Part shown: positions 53,301-59,974 of the stretch, piece by piece
Layout: each line of letters begins with the position of its first letter
Numbering within the stretch: position 1 is the stretch's first letter
Assembly (NCBI RefSeq): GCF_029892685.1
Contig: NZ_JARXVD010000021.1
Location: forward strand, 54,110-118,109
Source of the DNA: Mycobacterium sp. OTB74
GTDB taxonomy: Bacteria > Actinomycetota > Actinomycetes > Mycobacteriales > Mycobacteriaceae
Direction of reading: 5' to 3'
Length of the DNA stretch: 64,000 bases
Program-made: the position numbers and the translations under genes
The notes under the pieces: model-generated
What the model was told of the DNA's origin: nothing
Seen by the model: only the letters and a program-made list of their open reading frames with translations
Databases searched by the model: none

Positions 53301-53956
53301 CGCAGCTGTCCTATGCGAGCGCGAACTACGCGCTGGACGCGCTGGCGGCGATGTGGCGGCGCCAGGGGGTGCGGGCGCTCGCGGTGAACTGGGGCTACAT
53401 GAGCGGCGGTGGGATGTCCGAGGGACACGAGGCCTTTTCCACGTACATCAAATCCCTTGGCTATACCGCGATCGACATGGACCGCGCCACCACTCTGCTG
53501 TCCGAGGTGCTCAGCTTCGGCGTCCCGCAGGCCGGGATCGTCGACGTGGACTGGACCCGGTGGGCCCCAGGCTATGAGGGCATTGCGCGCAGTCGCCGCT
53601 TCGCGCAGCTGTTCGCCGACGCCGGGGTCACCGGCCAGCGACCGGCCAGCGCCCTCGCCAAAGCAATCGCGGCGGTGCCGCCGAAGGAGCGCGTCGACAT
53701 GATCGTCGAGAAGCTGGCGTCCGAACTGGCAACGGTACTCGGGGTCAGTGCAACCACCATCGACGTTGACGCACCGATGACCGAACTCGGGATGGACTCG
53801 TTAACAGCGATGGAATTCGGCGCGCGCTCTGAAAGGGAGCTGAACATCCAGATCAAACCCTTTGAGCTAAATCGCGGCATATCCATTCGCGGCCTCGCCG
53901 CCAAGCTGGTCTGGCAACTGATGCAGCAGGTCGGTGCGAAAGGAGCGGTCGCGTGA
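47381..53956 (+). CDS. Reducing type I polyketide synthase (KS-AT-DH-ER-KR-ACP)
   Basis: A 2191-residue single-module synthase. KS has TACSSS (Cys177), EAHGTGT and GHAEAAAG. AT has GHSVGE (Ser621) and a VPYHSH specificity region. DH has His923 in HVVADRVVVP (Asp replaces the usual Gly) and VDSALQ. A 110-130-residue Ala/Ser-rich linker (~1280-1420) precedes ER with HGAAGGMGQ (from ~1630). KR has TGGFGAFG (~1832) and Tyr1978, and ACP has LGMDSL (Ser2140). All steps for a saturated acyl chain are present. The start GTG has GGGAGAGG upstream; the longer frame lies in mmpL. No thioesterase or FadD/FAAL is adjacent. Confidence 0.92.
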   Translation: MTDIDVAIVGIGCRFPGGVEDPESFWKFLMDKGDGVTEVPADRWRIDRFYDRDPDAPGRMYVRRAGFLTHSLWDFDADFFGISHKEAAILDPQQRLLLETSWEALDDAGMAGCISGSSAGVFVGGFVLDSGMSRVGPSVRSSISGFTAMGAALTLLSNRISYTFDLHGPSVTVDTACSSSLVATHLAVQALQRGDCETALVGGSNVMVSPDTFVSMCKSRFLAFDGRCKTFDAAADGYGRAEGAAMVVLKPLAEALRAGDRVYAVIAATGVNQDGRTVALPVPNQVAQEDLARRVRDRSGFAAHEISYIEAHGTGTAVGDPIEMRALGAVYGAVDGRSAPVPVGSLKNNWGHAEAAAGVAGLIKAALTLRHRTVVPQFRVEQLNPAIPFEELGIRVPLEPEPLIAGPTGRNVVAVNGFGYGGTNAHVLLTEAPAPRPISEPARPVIRVLPVSGRSDAAARAAAGRLAGLLDTVDPVTITAAAWTRRAHHPFRVGVPYTDAVDLRDRLAALANGEGRALSRVVADGTTGPVFVYSGMGPQWSGMGQGLLESDECFRAEAQKIDAEFAVIADRSILEELQRYDGDSQVMPTEIAQPANFLVQAALTAVLANQGVTPAVVVGHSVGEVTAAYVSGALSLTDAVWLSYHRARLQARTAGTGGMLAVGLAAAAAETLIAELPQVSLAAVNGPSSVTLSGNISALQALHDTLSADGTFARMLRVEVPYHSHLMDPILSELAKTLARLAPRAQAAPAYSTVTAAPVARVGWTAEYWCDNVREPVRFADTIAALLDEGHRVFLEVGPHPVLSGNIREQLVQRGIAGAAVPTLTRGADDAERVLAAVAELYAAGGISTAAIPGSPQIRVPHLDMPRYPWQRTFLRTEDPATLLDRFGTAEGFAMLGDPVGTTADTEWEVPLAAAQLPWLPDHVVADRVVVPGAAYIDAALSAAARRTGRSSFGLEALQFVAPLLVDPHDVPRLRVTVEESTHRFAIRSKPGDPDSTAGWTLNARGRLIEAEFDSATVDVKSAADAVDLDGEAIYRGMTELGLEYGASFRRIASAHVTRDRVVAVLSRLDGEQPRHLAHPAVVDSALQCVATLAVAAGPLIDEGAMVPHSMTGVRYHGPIPDDARAVATLLSTKPFRADVTIADAEGRVALHMSGVEFRSVAQMDAARRLERVFYEQVWEQVAPPILAEGEQRIEAVAVFCAGADAKSRAHQLFGNHDVTPMTVLTDPEGAEELVRTALLGGNGDPIADRIRVVFVASTEMDGADQLELLAKVAKVVQQLTEIGRESARAGEKSSAAGSAQRGSASKAAEPVPAEGNRAAAAPTATQVRGVVITDFGAALPSDETISLTHAGLVGARRELFAEQPWMQWMLIDLDGACGDAVAAPFEPSAADPADSAACEVSAAEPASAAVGVASAPRPSVRDLILTDGPLDEIVWRDGTLWAARVSMGAGAYLAARAHAERAGTDVENFQIEIPRTRLLADLALRQVDRVPPGPGEVELRVEAVGLNYKDSMKIVGMLTERELAGTYYGMSVGMEVAAEAVRVGHGVTNVGVGDKVVVFARGMLRKYVTLPAQNCGRIGVWVSADELADPTVAATYDPLVCGSQLPFLTAIYGLRTLARLRPGEIALIHGAAGGMGQAAVQVALRMGATVIGTASSPQRRDSVQQDGAHHVLNSRSASFVDEVLQLTGGHGADVIYTSAPGEIGAQNLRVAAEFGRIVDIGKADIYTDGLLELRPFDRNLSFFAVDMDRAMAVDSDIVWNPGLEAVEELTSGRYRWLPYRRFTLDELQEAFETVARADTIGRVVLDFRTEPARVRPPVDYVDIRPGGTYLITGGFGAFGLATARWLVRAGARRLVLAGRHGASSESAQLQLADFATMGVEVVEERLDLADYDATAELIARIEGSGHPLRGVFHAAGVVNMVPVSDLSRAELDAVVAPKARGGENLYRAVTAAGVKPDVVVLYSSISAWGIMEPQLSYASANYALDALAAMWRRQGVRALAVNWGYMSGGGMSEGHEAFSTYIKSLGYTAIDMDRATTLLSEVLSFGVPQAGIVDVDWTRWAPGYEGIARSRRFAQLFADAGVTGQRPASALAKAIAAVPPKERVDMIVEKLASELATVLGVSATTIDVDAPMTELGMDSLTAMEFGARSERELNIQIKPFELNRGISIRGLAAKLVWQLMQQVGAKGAVA

Positions 53957-54645
53957 CCGTAGCGCTGAACGTGAGCAAGCGGTATTCGATGGTCGATGCC
54001 TGGTTCTACGACACCATCGTGGCCCCAGCGCTGGCGGCGATGAAGCCCGACCTGGCGGCCGAGTTGCTCGCAGCCTTGCCCGCGAATGGTCAGGTGCTCG
54101 ACGTCGGTAGTGGCGGGGGGCAGCTATGCATCGCTTTGGCCGAGCGCGGGCCGGGCCTGCGGGTTACCGGCGTTGACATTTCCCCCGACCAGCTGCGTCG
54201 GGCCCGACGACGAGCGACGGCGCTCGACGAGCGGGTCCGGTTCGTCGAGAACACCGCCATGGAGCTGCCATTCCCAGACGAATCCTTTGACGCCACCATC
54301 AGTTACGGCTCGATCAAGCACTGGCCCGACGCGTCCCGCGGGGTCGGCGAAATGCTGCGCGTGCTGCGCCCAGGCGGACTGTTCGTGGTGGTGGAGCTGG
54401 ACCGCGACTGCAGCCTGGCCGACGCGCGGCGCTACATCGCGCGATGGCGGCTGCCACGCCCGGCGCGGGCGGCGTGGTTGCCGATCTTCCGCAGATTCAT
54501 CGCCGGCGGCAGCATCAATCTGGAACAGGCGCGCACCCTTGTCGCTGACCGGCCCTTCAAAGAGGTGACCGTGCAACGGATCCCCGGCGAGCCGGGGCTG
54601 GAAATCATCGGCCGCAAGGCAGCTAGCCGCCTCGCCAGCGAATAG
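53953..54645 (+). CDS. SAM-dependent methyltransferase (class I)
   Basis: A 230-residue enzyme whose GTG overlaps the PKS stop (GTGA), so translation is coupled. Motif I is VLDVGSGGGQL (~residues 47-57), with VTGVDIS as motif II, the acidic region PFPDESFDATISYGSIKHW and the post-motif LRPGGLF. This is the UbiE/type 11 pattern. It probably methylates the polyketide, its hydroxyl group or a derived lipid. Third and last gene of the mmpL-PKS operon. Confidence 0.85.
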   Translation: MTVALNVSKRYSMVDAWFYDTIVAPALAAMKPDLAAELLAALPANGQVLDVGSGGGQLCIALAERGPGLRVTGVDISPDQLRRARRRATALDERVRFVENTAMELPFPDESFDATISYGSIKHWPDASRGVGEMLRVLRPGGLFVVVELDRDCSLADARRYIARWRLPRPARAAWLPIFRRFIAGGSINLEQARTLVADRPFKEVTVQRIPGEPGLEIIGRKAASRLASE

Positions 54646-54865
54646 CGCCACAAGCCCGCTGCGTAGGGAGCTTGCGCCGCATCAGTCATGAGAATCAGGG
54701 AACAAAGCGTGGCGGATATAGATCGCTTTCTAGTGCGTTTGCGTCGCGTTCGGGCTATTCCGGCGAGCGGCTTTGATAAGCGCAAGGAATGCTGCCTGAT
54801 CGCCAAAAGCAAAAGTGCCCGACCCGCCGCGCAAGTAGCATCTCGATTACCAAGCGGCGAGCAAG
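54646..54865. other. Gene-poor flank after the PKS operon
   Basis: About 220 bases with lower G+C and no supported gene. Frames here lack a start signal and amino-acid patterns. Together with the following 300 bases it forms a degenerate right flank of the lipid locus. Confidence 0.45.
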
Positions 54866-55051
54866 GTGCGTTGCGGTGGCGAGCAAGAAGCGCATGCGTT
54901 CGACAACCTTCTGCCGTACTACGGGGCTGTGTCTGTTGAGGAATTGGACCGGGAAATCAGCACGGTAAGCGAGCGGGCTGCGCGCCGTAGGAGTCGCGCT
55001 CGCGCTACTAAGCGCTATTGGGACGAGCGCCCAGCCGTCAGGTCGGCGTAA
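54866..55051 (+). CDS. Short charged ORF, uncertain
   Basis: A 61-codon frame starting at a GTG. The segment LPYYGAVSVEELDREISTV followed by an Arg-rich helix (ERAARRRSRARATKRY) reads like a real protein fragment, possibly the tail of a phage or mobile-element protein. No clear ribosome binding site is present. I list it because nothing else explains the stretch; the confidence is low. Confidence 0.25.
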   Translation: MRCGGEQEAHAFDNLLPYYGAVSVEELDREISTVSERAARRRSRARATKRYWDERPAVRSA

Positions 55052-55126
55052 ACGGGGGTTTGAGAGCAATCGCAACCGTGGACGCCGCCATCCTGACCTG
55101 AAAGGTCCGCGGTGAAGGCCCCAGCC

Positions 55127-55161
55127 CGGTGTCCGCACCGGCCCGGGCGGTGCGGACACCG
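55127..55161 (-). terminator. Strong hairpin after the OsmC gene
   Basis: A perfect 14-bp stem runs from CGGTGTCCGCACCG (55127-55140) to CGGTGCGGACACCG (55148-55161) with a 7-base loop, ten bases beyond the osmC stop on the minus strand. No T-tract; L-shaped terminators without one are usual in actinobacteria. Confidence 0.75.
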
Positions 55162-55171
55162 TCCAAATAGC

Positions 55172-55732
55172 TCAGGCGCGTGCTAGGTCGATGGCGATGG
55201 GGACCGGGTTGCTGATGACGTCCCGGACGGGCGAGTAACGGCTGAGGTCGGCCAGTTCGGCGAGCTGATCGTCATCGAAGTCGCCGGTGACCTTGATCGT
55301 GACGCGGATCTGGCCGTACCCAGGGCGCACCTTGTCGTTGAGCCCGAGGACCCCCTGTGCGTCCAGGTCCCCCTCGACGGTGGCCTCCAGACCCTCCAGT
55401 GCTATGCCGCGGGCGGCGGCGTGGAAGGTGATCGTGCCGGTGAGGCAAGCCGCGAGGGCGTGGAGGACATATTCGCTGGCATTGGGCGCCCGGTTTTCAC
55501 CGAGCAGGACCGGCGGCTCGTCGGACTCCACCGTGAACGGCTCTGTGCGGGAGGCGTCTTCTTGGCCGACGCCGTAGAAGTCCTTGATCGTCGTGCGGCT
55601 ATAGCTGCCGTCGATCCACTCGTGGCGAGCACGGAACTGAAACCGAGCTAACGCGGGGTTAGCGGTGACAGCGTCCATCGTTCCGGAGAGCTGGTCGACG
55701 TCGAGGCCATTGACGATGGTTTGTGCGTACAT
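55172..55732 (-). CDS. OsmC-family (peroxiredoxin-like) protein
   Basis: A 186-residue protein that should reduce organic hydroperoxides or bind thiol-reactive compounds. The peroxidatic Cys lies in ALAACLTGT (Cys~95), and the preceding GENRAPNASEYVLHALA is typical. The second, resolving Cys of classical Ohr/OsmC is replaced: the motif reads YSPVRDVI with Ser. That places it in the YhfA/one-Cys group. It is divergent from a TetR regulator with two shared operator copies between them, so it is probably induced by the ligand of that repressor. Confidence 0.85.
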   Translation of the reverse strand: MYAQTIVNGLDVDQLSGTMDAVTANPALARFQFRARHEWIDGSYSRTTIKDFYGVGQEDASRTEPFTVESDEPPVLLGENRAPNASEYVLHALAACLTGTITFHAAARGIALEGLEATVEGDLDAQGVLGLNDKVRPGYGQIRVTIKVTGDFDDDQLAELADLSRYSPVRDVISNPVPIAIDLARA

Positions 55733-55754
55733 GATGAGCTCCTAGTTTCGATTA

Positions 55755-55799
55755 AGCACGACCGTTCGTGCTATCAAGCACCGTACGACCGATCGTGCT
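55755..55799. promoter_or_regulatory. Two tandem palindromic TetR operators
   Basis: AGCACGA-CCGT-TCGTGCT (55755-55772) is a perfect 7-bp inverted repeat. ACGACCG(T/A)TCGTGCT occurs twice, at 55758-55772 and 55785-55799, 27 bases apart. Both lie in the 78-base gap between the divergent osmC and tetR starts. Confidence 0.75.
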
Positions 55800-55810
55800 A
55801 AGTTGTCAAC

Positions 55811-56449
55811 ATGACGACTGCCACGACGAACCAGCGCACCCGCATGCAACGAAAGACGCGCGCCGACGGCGAACGAACCCGCAGCGCGATCCTGCGCGCC
55901 GCCGCCTCGCTTGCCACTGTCGACGGCCTGGAGGGCCTGTCCATCGGGAACCTGGCCGCCGCGACCGGCATCAGCAAGAGCGGCCTCTACGCCCACTTCG
56001 GCTCCAAGCTGGAACTCCAGCTGGCAACCGTGGAGGAGGCGGAGCGGATCCTCGCCACAGAAGTCATACAGCCCGCGCTCACGGCCCGCCCCGGCCTAGC
56101 CCAGCTGGCAGCGCTGTGCGAAGCATTTTTCAGCTATGTGGAGCGACGCATCTTCCCCGGCGGCTGCTTCTTCGCTGCCACGGCGCTGGAGATGGGCACT
56201 CGTCCCGGACCCATCAAGGAACGGATCGCTGCCATCCAGGACGGGTTCGTGACACTACTCCGAGACAACGCGGCCATCGCGCTTGAACAGCACGAACTTC
56301 CGGCCCGCGAAGACCCAGACCGGCTCGCGTTTGAGTTGCACGCGATGCTCCTGGCCGCCGACACCAAATTCGTGCTGCACGATGACCCAGCCATCCTGGA
56401 GTTGGCCCGCCAGGTCGTCCGGCAACGGCTGGGACCCGAGCCAATGTGA
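55811..56449 (+). CDS. TetR family transcriptional regulator
   Basis: A 212-residue repressor. HTH pattern at residues ~17-62: RSAILRAAASLATVDG then GNLAAATGISKSGLYAHFGSK. The C-terminal part (TetR_C, with PGGCFFAATALEMG) matches the subgroup that often pairs with hydroperoxide or xenobiotic genes. It is divergent from osmC. The last codons overlap the start of an integrase-like fragment, so the gene sits right at a recombination junction; its own C-terminus looks complete. Confidence 0.87.
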   Translation: MTTATTNQRTRMQRKTRADGERTRSAILRAAASLATVDGLEGLSIGNLAAATGISKSGLYAHFGSKLELQLATVEEAERILATEVIQPALTARPGLAQLAALCEAFFSYVERRIFPGGCFFAATALEMGTRPGPIKERIAAIQDGFVTLLRDNAAIALEQHELPAREDPDRLAFELHAMLLAADTKFVLHDDPAILELARQVVRQRLGPEPM

Positions 56450-56535
56450 AGGTGCTGCAGACGCTGCTGGGCCACAACACAGCCACCATCACGCTGGACC
56501 GCTACGGACCGATGCGTCGGCCCTATAGCGTGTCT
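56446..56535 (+). pseudogene. Tyrosine-recombinase (phage integrase) C-terminal remnant
   Basis: The frame reads VKVLQTLLGHNTATITLDRYG, the box II end of tyrosine recombinases: LGH with the second active His and the catalytic Tyr. Nothing upstream in this frame belongs to an integrase; it abuts tetR directly. Only ~20-30 residues remain, and the following sequence in frame is not integrase-like. It marks a past integration or deletion event. Confidence 0.6.
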
Positions 56536-56821
56536 ACAGAAGCGGCCCGAAGGCTACATCTAGGCAATAGCTTTCGCGCTCAACCGCCACACGCAGTCTG
56601 GTGTCGCGCTGCTCCACGTGGACTTCGGGAAATTCCCCAGATTCACCGAAGTGAAGAGTTCGGCCAGCGACGGGGGTGCCTGCGCTTACCGGCGCTGTTG
56701 CGGTCGGTCGGGTATAACCCTGCCCCCTCCTCGAAAACTCCCGCCGGTGTCCGCGACGGGCATACGATCACCTTATAAGGGCAACCTTGAACCAAGGGCT
56801 CGGTACGTCCAGGAGGTAGAG
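56536..56821. other. Stretch without supported gene
   Basis: About 286 bases of mixed composition between the integrase remnant and the small ORF at 56822. Frames are open by chance only. The end contains AGGAGG, which belongs to the next ORF. Confidence 0.45.
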
Positions 56822-57010
56822 ATGAGGACGGCTGGGCTTGTACCGCCTGGGTACGACTACGCCCCGCCGAGCATCGGTGGTATGTACCGGGGCAAATGCC
56901 CGCCGGTCGAGCTAACCCGTAGCCCCGACCTCAGTGTGCGGGTGAGAATCGCGCAGGCGCAGGCGGGTGACCCGCCGCTCGGTTACCCCGGCAAACAAGT
57001 CGCCCGGTAA
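56822..57010 (+). CDS. Small hypothetical protein with strong ribosome binding site
   Basis: A 62-codon ORF with a perfect AGGAGG five bases before ATG 56822. The product is Pro/Gly-rich at the N-terminus (GLVPPGYDYAPPSIGGMYRG) with one Cys and a polar C-terminus, no membrane helix and no signal peptide. No family is recognised. The ribosome binding site is the main support. It converges on the methyltransferase gene. Confidence 0.45.
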   Translation: MRTAGLVPPGYDYAPPSIGGMYRGKCPPVELTRSPDLSVRVRIAQAQAGDPPLGYPGKQVAR

Positions 57011-57034
57011 TGCGCGAGAGCATGCGCTCCGCCG

Positions 57035-57967
57035 CTAGTCGAGCCGTCCGGTGACGAGGACACATTCGGGGATTCCGACTGCTTCTTCTTCGGACACCGC
57101 ACGTTCGTAGCGAGCCATCATGTCGTGCACGCCGATCGCCTCGACGTGCCAACCGTGTTGTTGGAGCCAGTCTGCGACTTCCGTGCGTTCCTCCTTGTAC
57201 CAGAGAGCGGGAAACTCTGGCATGTCATCTCCGCCCTCGATGACGGCGTGGCGTAGCTCGTCATAGAAAGCCTTGAGGCGAGCAACGTTCTCGGGCTGGT
57301 AAAACGCGGCGGTAATCGCATCGACCGCGATACAGCTGCCCGTCGCGCTCAGACCGTGGATCCGGTCGAACAAAAGATCTTGGGCGGTGGCCGGCAGGTA
57401 TGCCATTAGACCCTCCGCCGACCATGCTGTCGGTTGGTTCGGGTTGAAACCGGCGTCGCACAACGCCTTTGGCCAATCCTGGCGCAGATCGATCCCAACG
57501 GCGATGTAACGGGCGACCGGTTCAGCCTCATGGGAACGCAGCGTCTCGGTCTTGAACGCCAGCACCGCTGGCTGGTCGATCTCATAGACGGCGGTGCCTG
57601 GTTTCCATGGCAGCCGCCATGCCCTGGCGTCCAGCCCGGCAGCCAGGATCACTGCTTGCGCGACAGTGGCGCCAGCGGCGGTGAAGAAGTCGTCAAACCA
57701 CTTAGTCCGCGATCCGTTGTACGCCCCCACGGCCAGCACCTGTCGCAGTAAGTGCGGATGGTTCTGGTGCAGCCATGGGAATAGGTTGGTATGGATTACT
57801 GAGGACCCGCCACGTGTAGTGGCCTCATCCAGGAAGAACTGGGCGTATGGGTCCGCGAACAGCGGGTGTTCGTGCTCGCTTTCCCTGGCCCGCCATTCCG
57901 CGCATCCGAACGCTGTTGCACCAACACTCTGCGTGATGTCCCACGTGTCGTCGTCAGCCCTGGTCAT
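57035..57967 (-). CDS. SAM-dependent methyltransferase, mycobacterial TIGR00027/PPM1-like family
   Basis: A 310-residue member of the large mycobacterial O-methyltransferase family. The typical N-terminus (DITQSVGATAFGCAEWRARES) and the motif AVILAAGLDARAWRLPW are present, as are YEIDQPAVLAFKTETL and WSAEGLMAYLPA. Substrates of this family are mostly unknown. Its ATG overlaps the stop of the upstream alpha/beta-hydrolase by four bases, so the two are co-translated and may act on the same small molecule. Confidence 0.9.
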   Translation of the reverse strand: MTRADDDTWDITQSVGATAFGCAEWRARESEHEHPLFADPYAQFFLDEATTRGGSSVIHTNLFPWLHQNHPHLLRQVLAVGAYNGSRTKWFDDFFTAAGATVAQAVILAAGLDARAWRLPWKPGTAVYEIDQPAVLAFKTETLRSHEAEPVARYIAVGIDLRQDWPKALCDAGFNPNQPTAWSAEGLMAYLPATAQDLLFDRIHGLSATGSCIAVDAITAAFYQPENVARLKAFYDELRHAVIEGGDDMPEFPALWYKEERTEVADWLQQHGWHVEAIGVHDMMARYERAVSEEEAVGIPECVLVTGRLD

Positions 57968-58752
57968 TTGCCCGCCCTTCGTTTCTCGGCACGGCCATTG
58001 GTTTGTGGAGGCTCGGGGTCGTACAGCCGGCAGCGCTCGATGAGGATCTCGGCCAGCCGTTCCGGCTCGCTGATCATCAGGCAGTGACAGGTATCCACCT
58101 CGATGAGTGTTTGGACACCACCAAGCGCATCAATGTATTGGCGCTGCATCTTCGGCGACAGGGCGCGATCTCGCAGGGTCAGGATCCAGGTGCGCGGAAC
58201 GTCATCGGGCATTCCTTGCCGGGACACCTTCTCCCCCAGTATCCGGGCGGATTCCGGGTGTACCTTGTCGGCCATGAATTTGCGCCGCGCCCTGGGCACT
58301 CCGTTGAGGTAGAGGAATCTGATTCCAAGCGAAGGTGTTTGGCTCAATCCGCCTCGCTTCGCGTTGCGCCGGGCGGTTGGCGCGAAGGGACCGGTAAGCG
58401 TGTCGGCGAGCGACGTGCCCTCGGGCGGGACGAACGCTGTCGCGAGGATCATCTCGCGTACCTTCGACGATCCAAGCTTGGCGACCACGCTGGGCACCGT
58501 CAGTCCAGCCAGCGAATGACCGACTAGAACGATGTCATCCAACCCAGCGTCTGCGATATCGTCGACGACCGATTGAACACAGTCCGCAAGAGTGAGCGTA
58601 GGAAGATCGCCGGGTTTGTTCCTCCGTCCCGGCAAGTCGGGAGCGAGCACGTTCAGCTCCGGTGCTATCCGGTTGAGCTCCTCGACGGCCAGCTCCCACG
58701 AATCGGCGGCGAGTCCGCCGCCATGCACGAGAACCAATGTGGGCAGTGCCAT
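57964..58752 (-). CDS. Alpha/beta-hydrolase
   Basis: A 262-residue hydrolase. The oxyanion loop LVHGGGLAADSWE is near the N-terminus, with the nucleophile elbow VGHSLAGL (Ser~79) and a catalytic-type His in DTCHCLMISEPERL. The mid-region cap is Arg/Lys-rich (RRNAKRGG, RARRKF). An esterase or epoxide-hydrolase role cannot be chosen. It is the first gene of a two-gene operon with the methyltransferase and lies 200 bases from the tRNA scar. Confidence 0.83.
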   Translation of the reverse strand: MALPTLVLVHGGGLAADSWELAVEELNRIAPELNVLAPDLPGRRNKPGDLPTLTLADCVQSVVDDIADAGLDDIVLVGHSLAGLTVPSVVAKLGSSKVREMILATAFVPPEGTSLADTLTGPFAPTARRNAKRGGLSQTPSLGIRFLYLNGVPRARRKFMADKVHPESARILGEKVSRQGMPDDVPRTWILTLRDRALSPKMQRQYIDALGGVQTLIEVDTCHCLMISEPERLAEILIERCRLYDPEPPQTNGRAEKRRAGK

Positions 58753-58949
58753 CGCGGGCCTCCTTCAGCGTCGTGAGCCCGAGACCGCATCGTAAAGCTC
58801 GCGACGCCACCCCGGGTGGCGATGACCGAGTTAGCTAGCGCACCGACCTCGCCGCCGGTATCCCGCCGCGCGCCGGGGCGACGCCGTGGTGAGTGTAGTA
58901 GCGAGCCGATCCATTCGACCCCAAAACGCATCTACCAGGCCTTTTCCCG

Positions 58950-58972
58950 TGCCCCCAGTCGGACTCGAACCC
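58950..58972 (-). mobile_element. 3'-end copy of a tRNA-Leu gene (att-site scar)
   Basis: On the minus strand the sequence GGTTCGAGTCCGACTGGGGGCA is the T-loop, 3' T-stem, 3' acceptor strand and discriminator A of a mycobacterial tRNA-Leu, as remembered. The rest of the tRNA is absent: the 5' T-stem half does not match and no acceptor partner is found within 90 bases upstream. Isolated 3' ends like this are the distal direct repeat left by tyrosine-integrase elements. The orientation puts the element to the right of it. Confidence 0.6.
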
Positions 58973-59055
58973 TCATGGGGTACTCCGATAACCGGGTAAA
59001 AAAGCTCTGAACTGCCCAAATAGGGAGCGTGACCTTAGTCCAAATTAGTGTAACT

Positions 59056-59099
59056 GTGTCCAGATGGTGCCCAGAGTGTGTCCACAATGTGTCCACGCA
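59056..59099. repeat. Four 11-bp-spaced GTGYCCA repeats near the tRNA scar
   Basis: GTGTCCA (59056), GTGCCCA (59067), GTGTCCA (59078) and GTGTCCA (59089) recur at an exact 11-base period, one helical turn. They begin 84 bases from the tRNA fragment. Position and spacing suit arm-type integrase or excisionase sites, or replication iterons. Confidence 0.6.
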
Positions 59100-59400
59100 C
59101 GGGGGGCAAAACACACACCTGTAGCCGTGACGCCGAGCATTGTCACCGGTCCGTCGGCTCCCTCTTCGTCCGACTGAGGATGAATCGGCACGTCAGGACC
59201 TACAGAGTTGGGCAAATGGGACACAGCCGGGGCACACAAACCCCACATTGCGCAATAGTGGGCCCCCGCAGGGCCCCACCTACTCGCCTCCGGTCCGGGC
59301 GGTCACGCTGGGGCGGCGGCGGAGTCTTGGATGTGTGCCGGAAGCCGGTGCAGGACCTCGCATCCCTCCTGTCGTGGCATGGCATGGCTTGCCCGGAGCG

Positions 59401-59589
59401 CAAAAGCGGCGACGTCGGGCACGCGGGCAGGCGATTGGTCGGCCTAAGGAGCTTGATGCAGCCAAAGCTGCTCTGGCTCAGCGGATGCACGCAAGCGGCG
59501 AGTCGGCAAGCACCATCGCGACGGCACTCAACGTCAGCCGCGCGACGGTGTACCGCGTGCTCTCTGAGCTGAATCACGATTCCGAGTAG
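59401..59589 (+). pseudogene. Serine-recombinase (resolvase) C-terminal remnant
   Basis: The frame contains the linker and HTH of the resolvase/invertase family: KRRRRARGQAIGRPKELDA, then AAKAALAQRMHASGES, IATALNVSRATVYRVLSEL and the stop. The catalytic N-terminal domain with its Ser is missing; upstream in frame there is only unrelated sequence (nearest GTG 59374). It is a truncated recombinase beside the metal cassette, and probably not functional. Confidence 0.7.
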
Positions 59590-59590
59590 C

Positions 59591-59950
59591 TCAACGGCAG
59601 CAGTTCGGGTCCAGCACCGAACACAAAGCAACCAGGGATTCGCTGCGGGGCCGGTGGTACACGTTCATGCCACGCCGCTCCGATTCGACCAAGCCGGCCC
59701 GCCGCAACTGAGACAGGTGATGACTCACCGTTGATTCACTCAGGCCGACGGCCGCCGCCAAGTCGCAACTGCACTCCTCTTCGAGGTCGCTTCCGAACAA
59801 CAGCGACACGAGCTTGACCCGGACCGGATCGGCTAACGCTTTGAGTCGCAACGCAATCTCTAATGCCGCGGCGTCGTCTAGCGGACCGGCTGCGACGGGT
59901 GAGCAGCAGACCGGCGTGGAGATATCGACGACGGGCAGCGCCTTGGGCAT
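59591..59950 (-). CDS. arsR: ArsR-family metalloregulator (Rv2642-like)
   Basis: A 119-residue repressor. Winged HTH pattern: ALADPVRVKLVSLLF, then CDLAAAVGLSESTVSHHLSQLRRAGLV. Cysteines suited to As(III) or Cd(II) are Cys15-Cys16, Cys60/Cys62 at the start of the recognition region, and Cys117-Cys118 at the C-terminus. It is divergent from cadI with a palindromic operator between. It should release DNA on arsenite or soft-metal binding and so derepress the cadI/aqp-arsC operon. Confidence 0.88.
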   Translation of the reverse strand: MPKALPVVDISTPVCCSPVAAGPLDDAAALEIALRLKALADPVRVKLVSLLFGSDLEEECSCDLAAAVGLSESTVSHHLSQLRRAGLVESERRGMNVYHRPRSESLVALCSVLDPNCCR

Positions 59951-59974
59951 GTAGCCATCGTGCCACGATATGTT

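Noticed and set aside
58900..59040. An intact tRNA-Leu on the minus strand
   Set aside because: Only the 3' 22 bases match; the 5' acceptor strand, D-arm and anticodon arm are missing, so it is a fragment.
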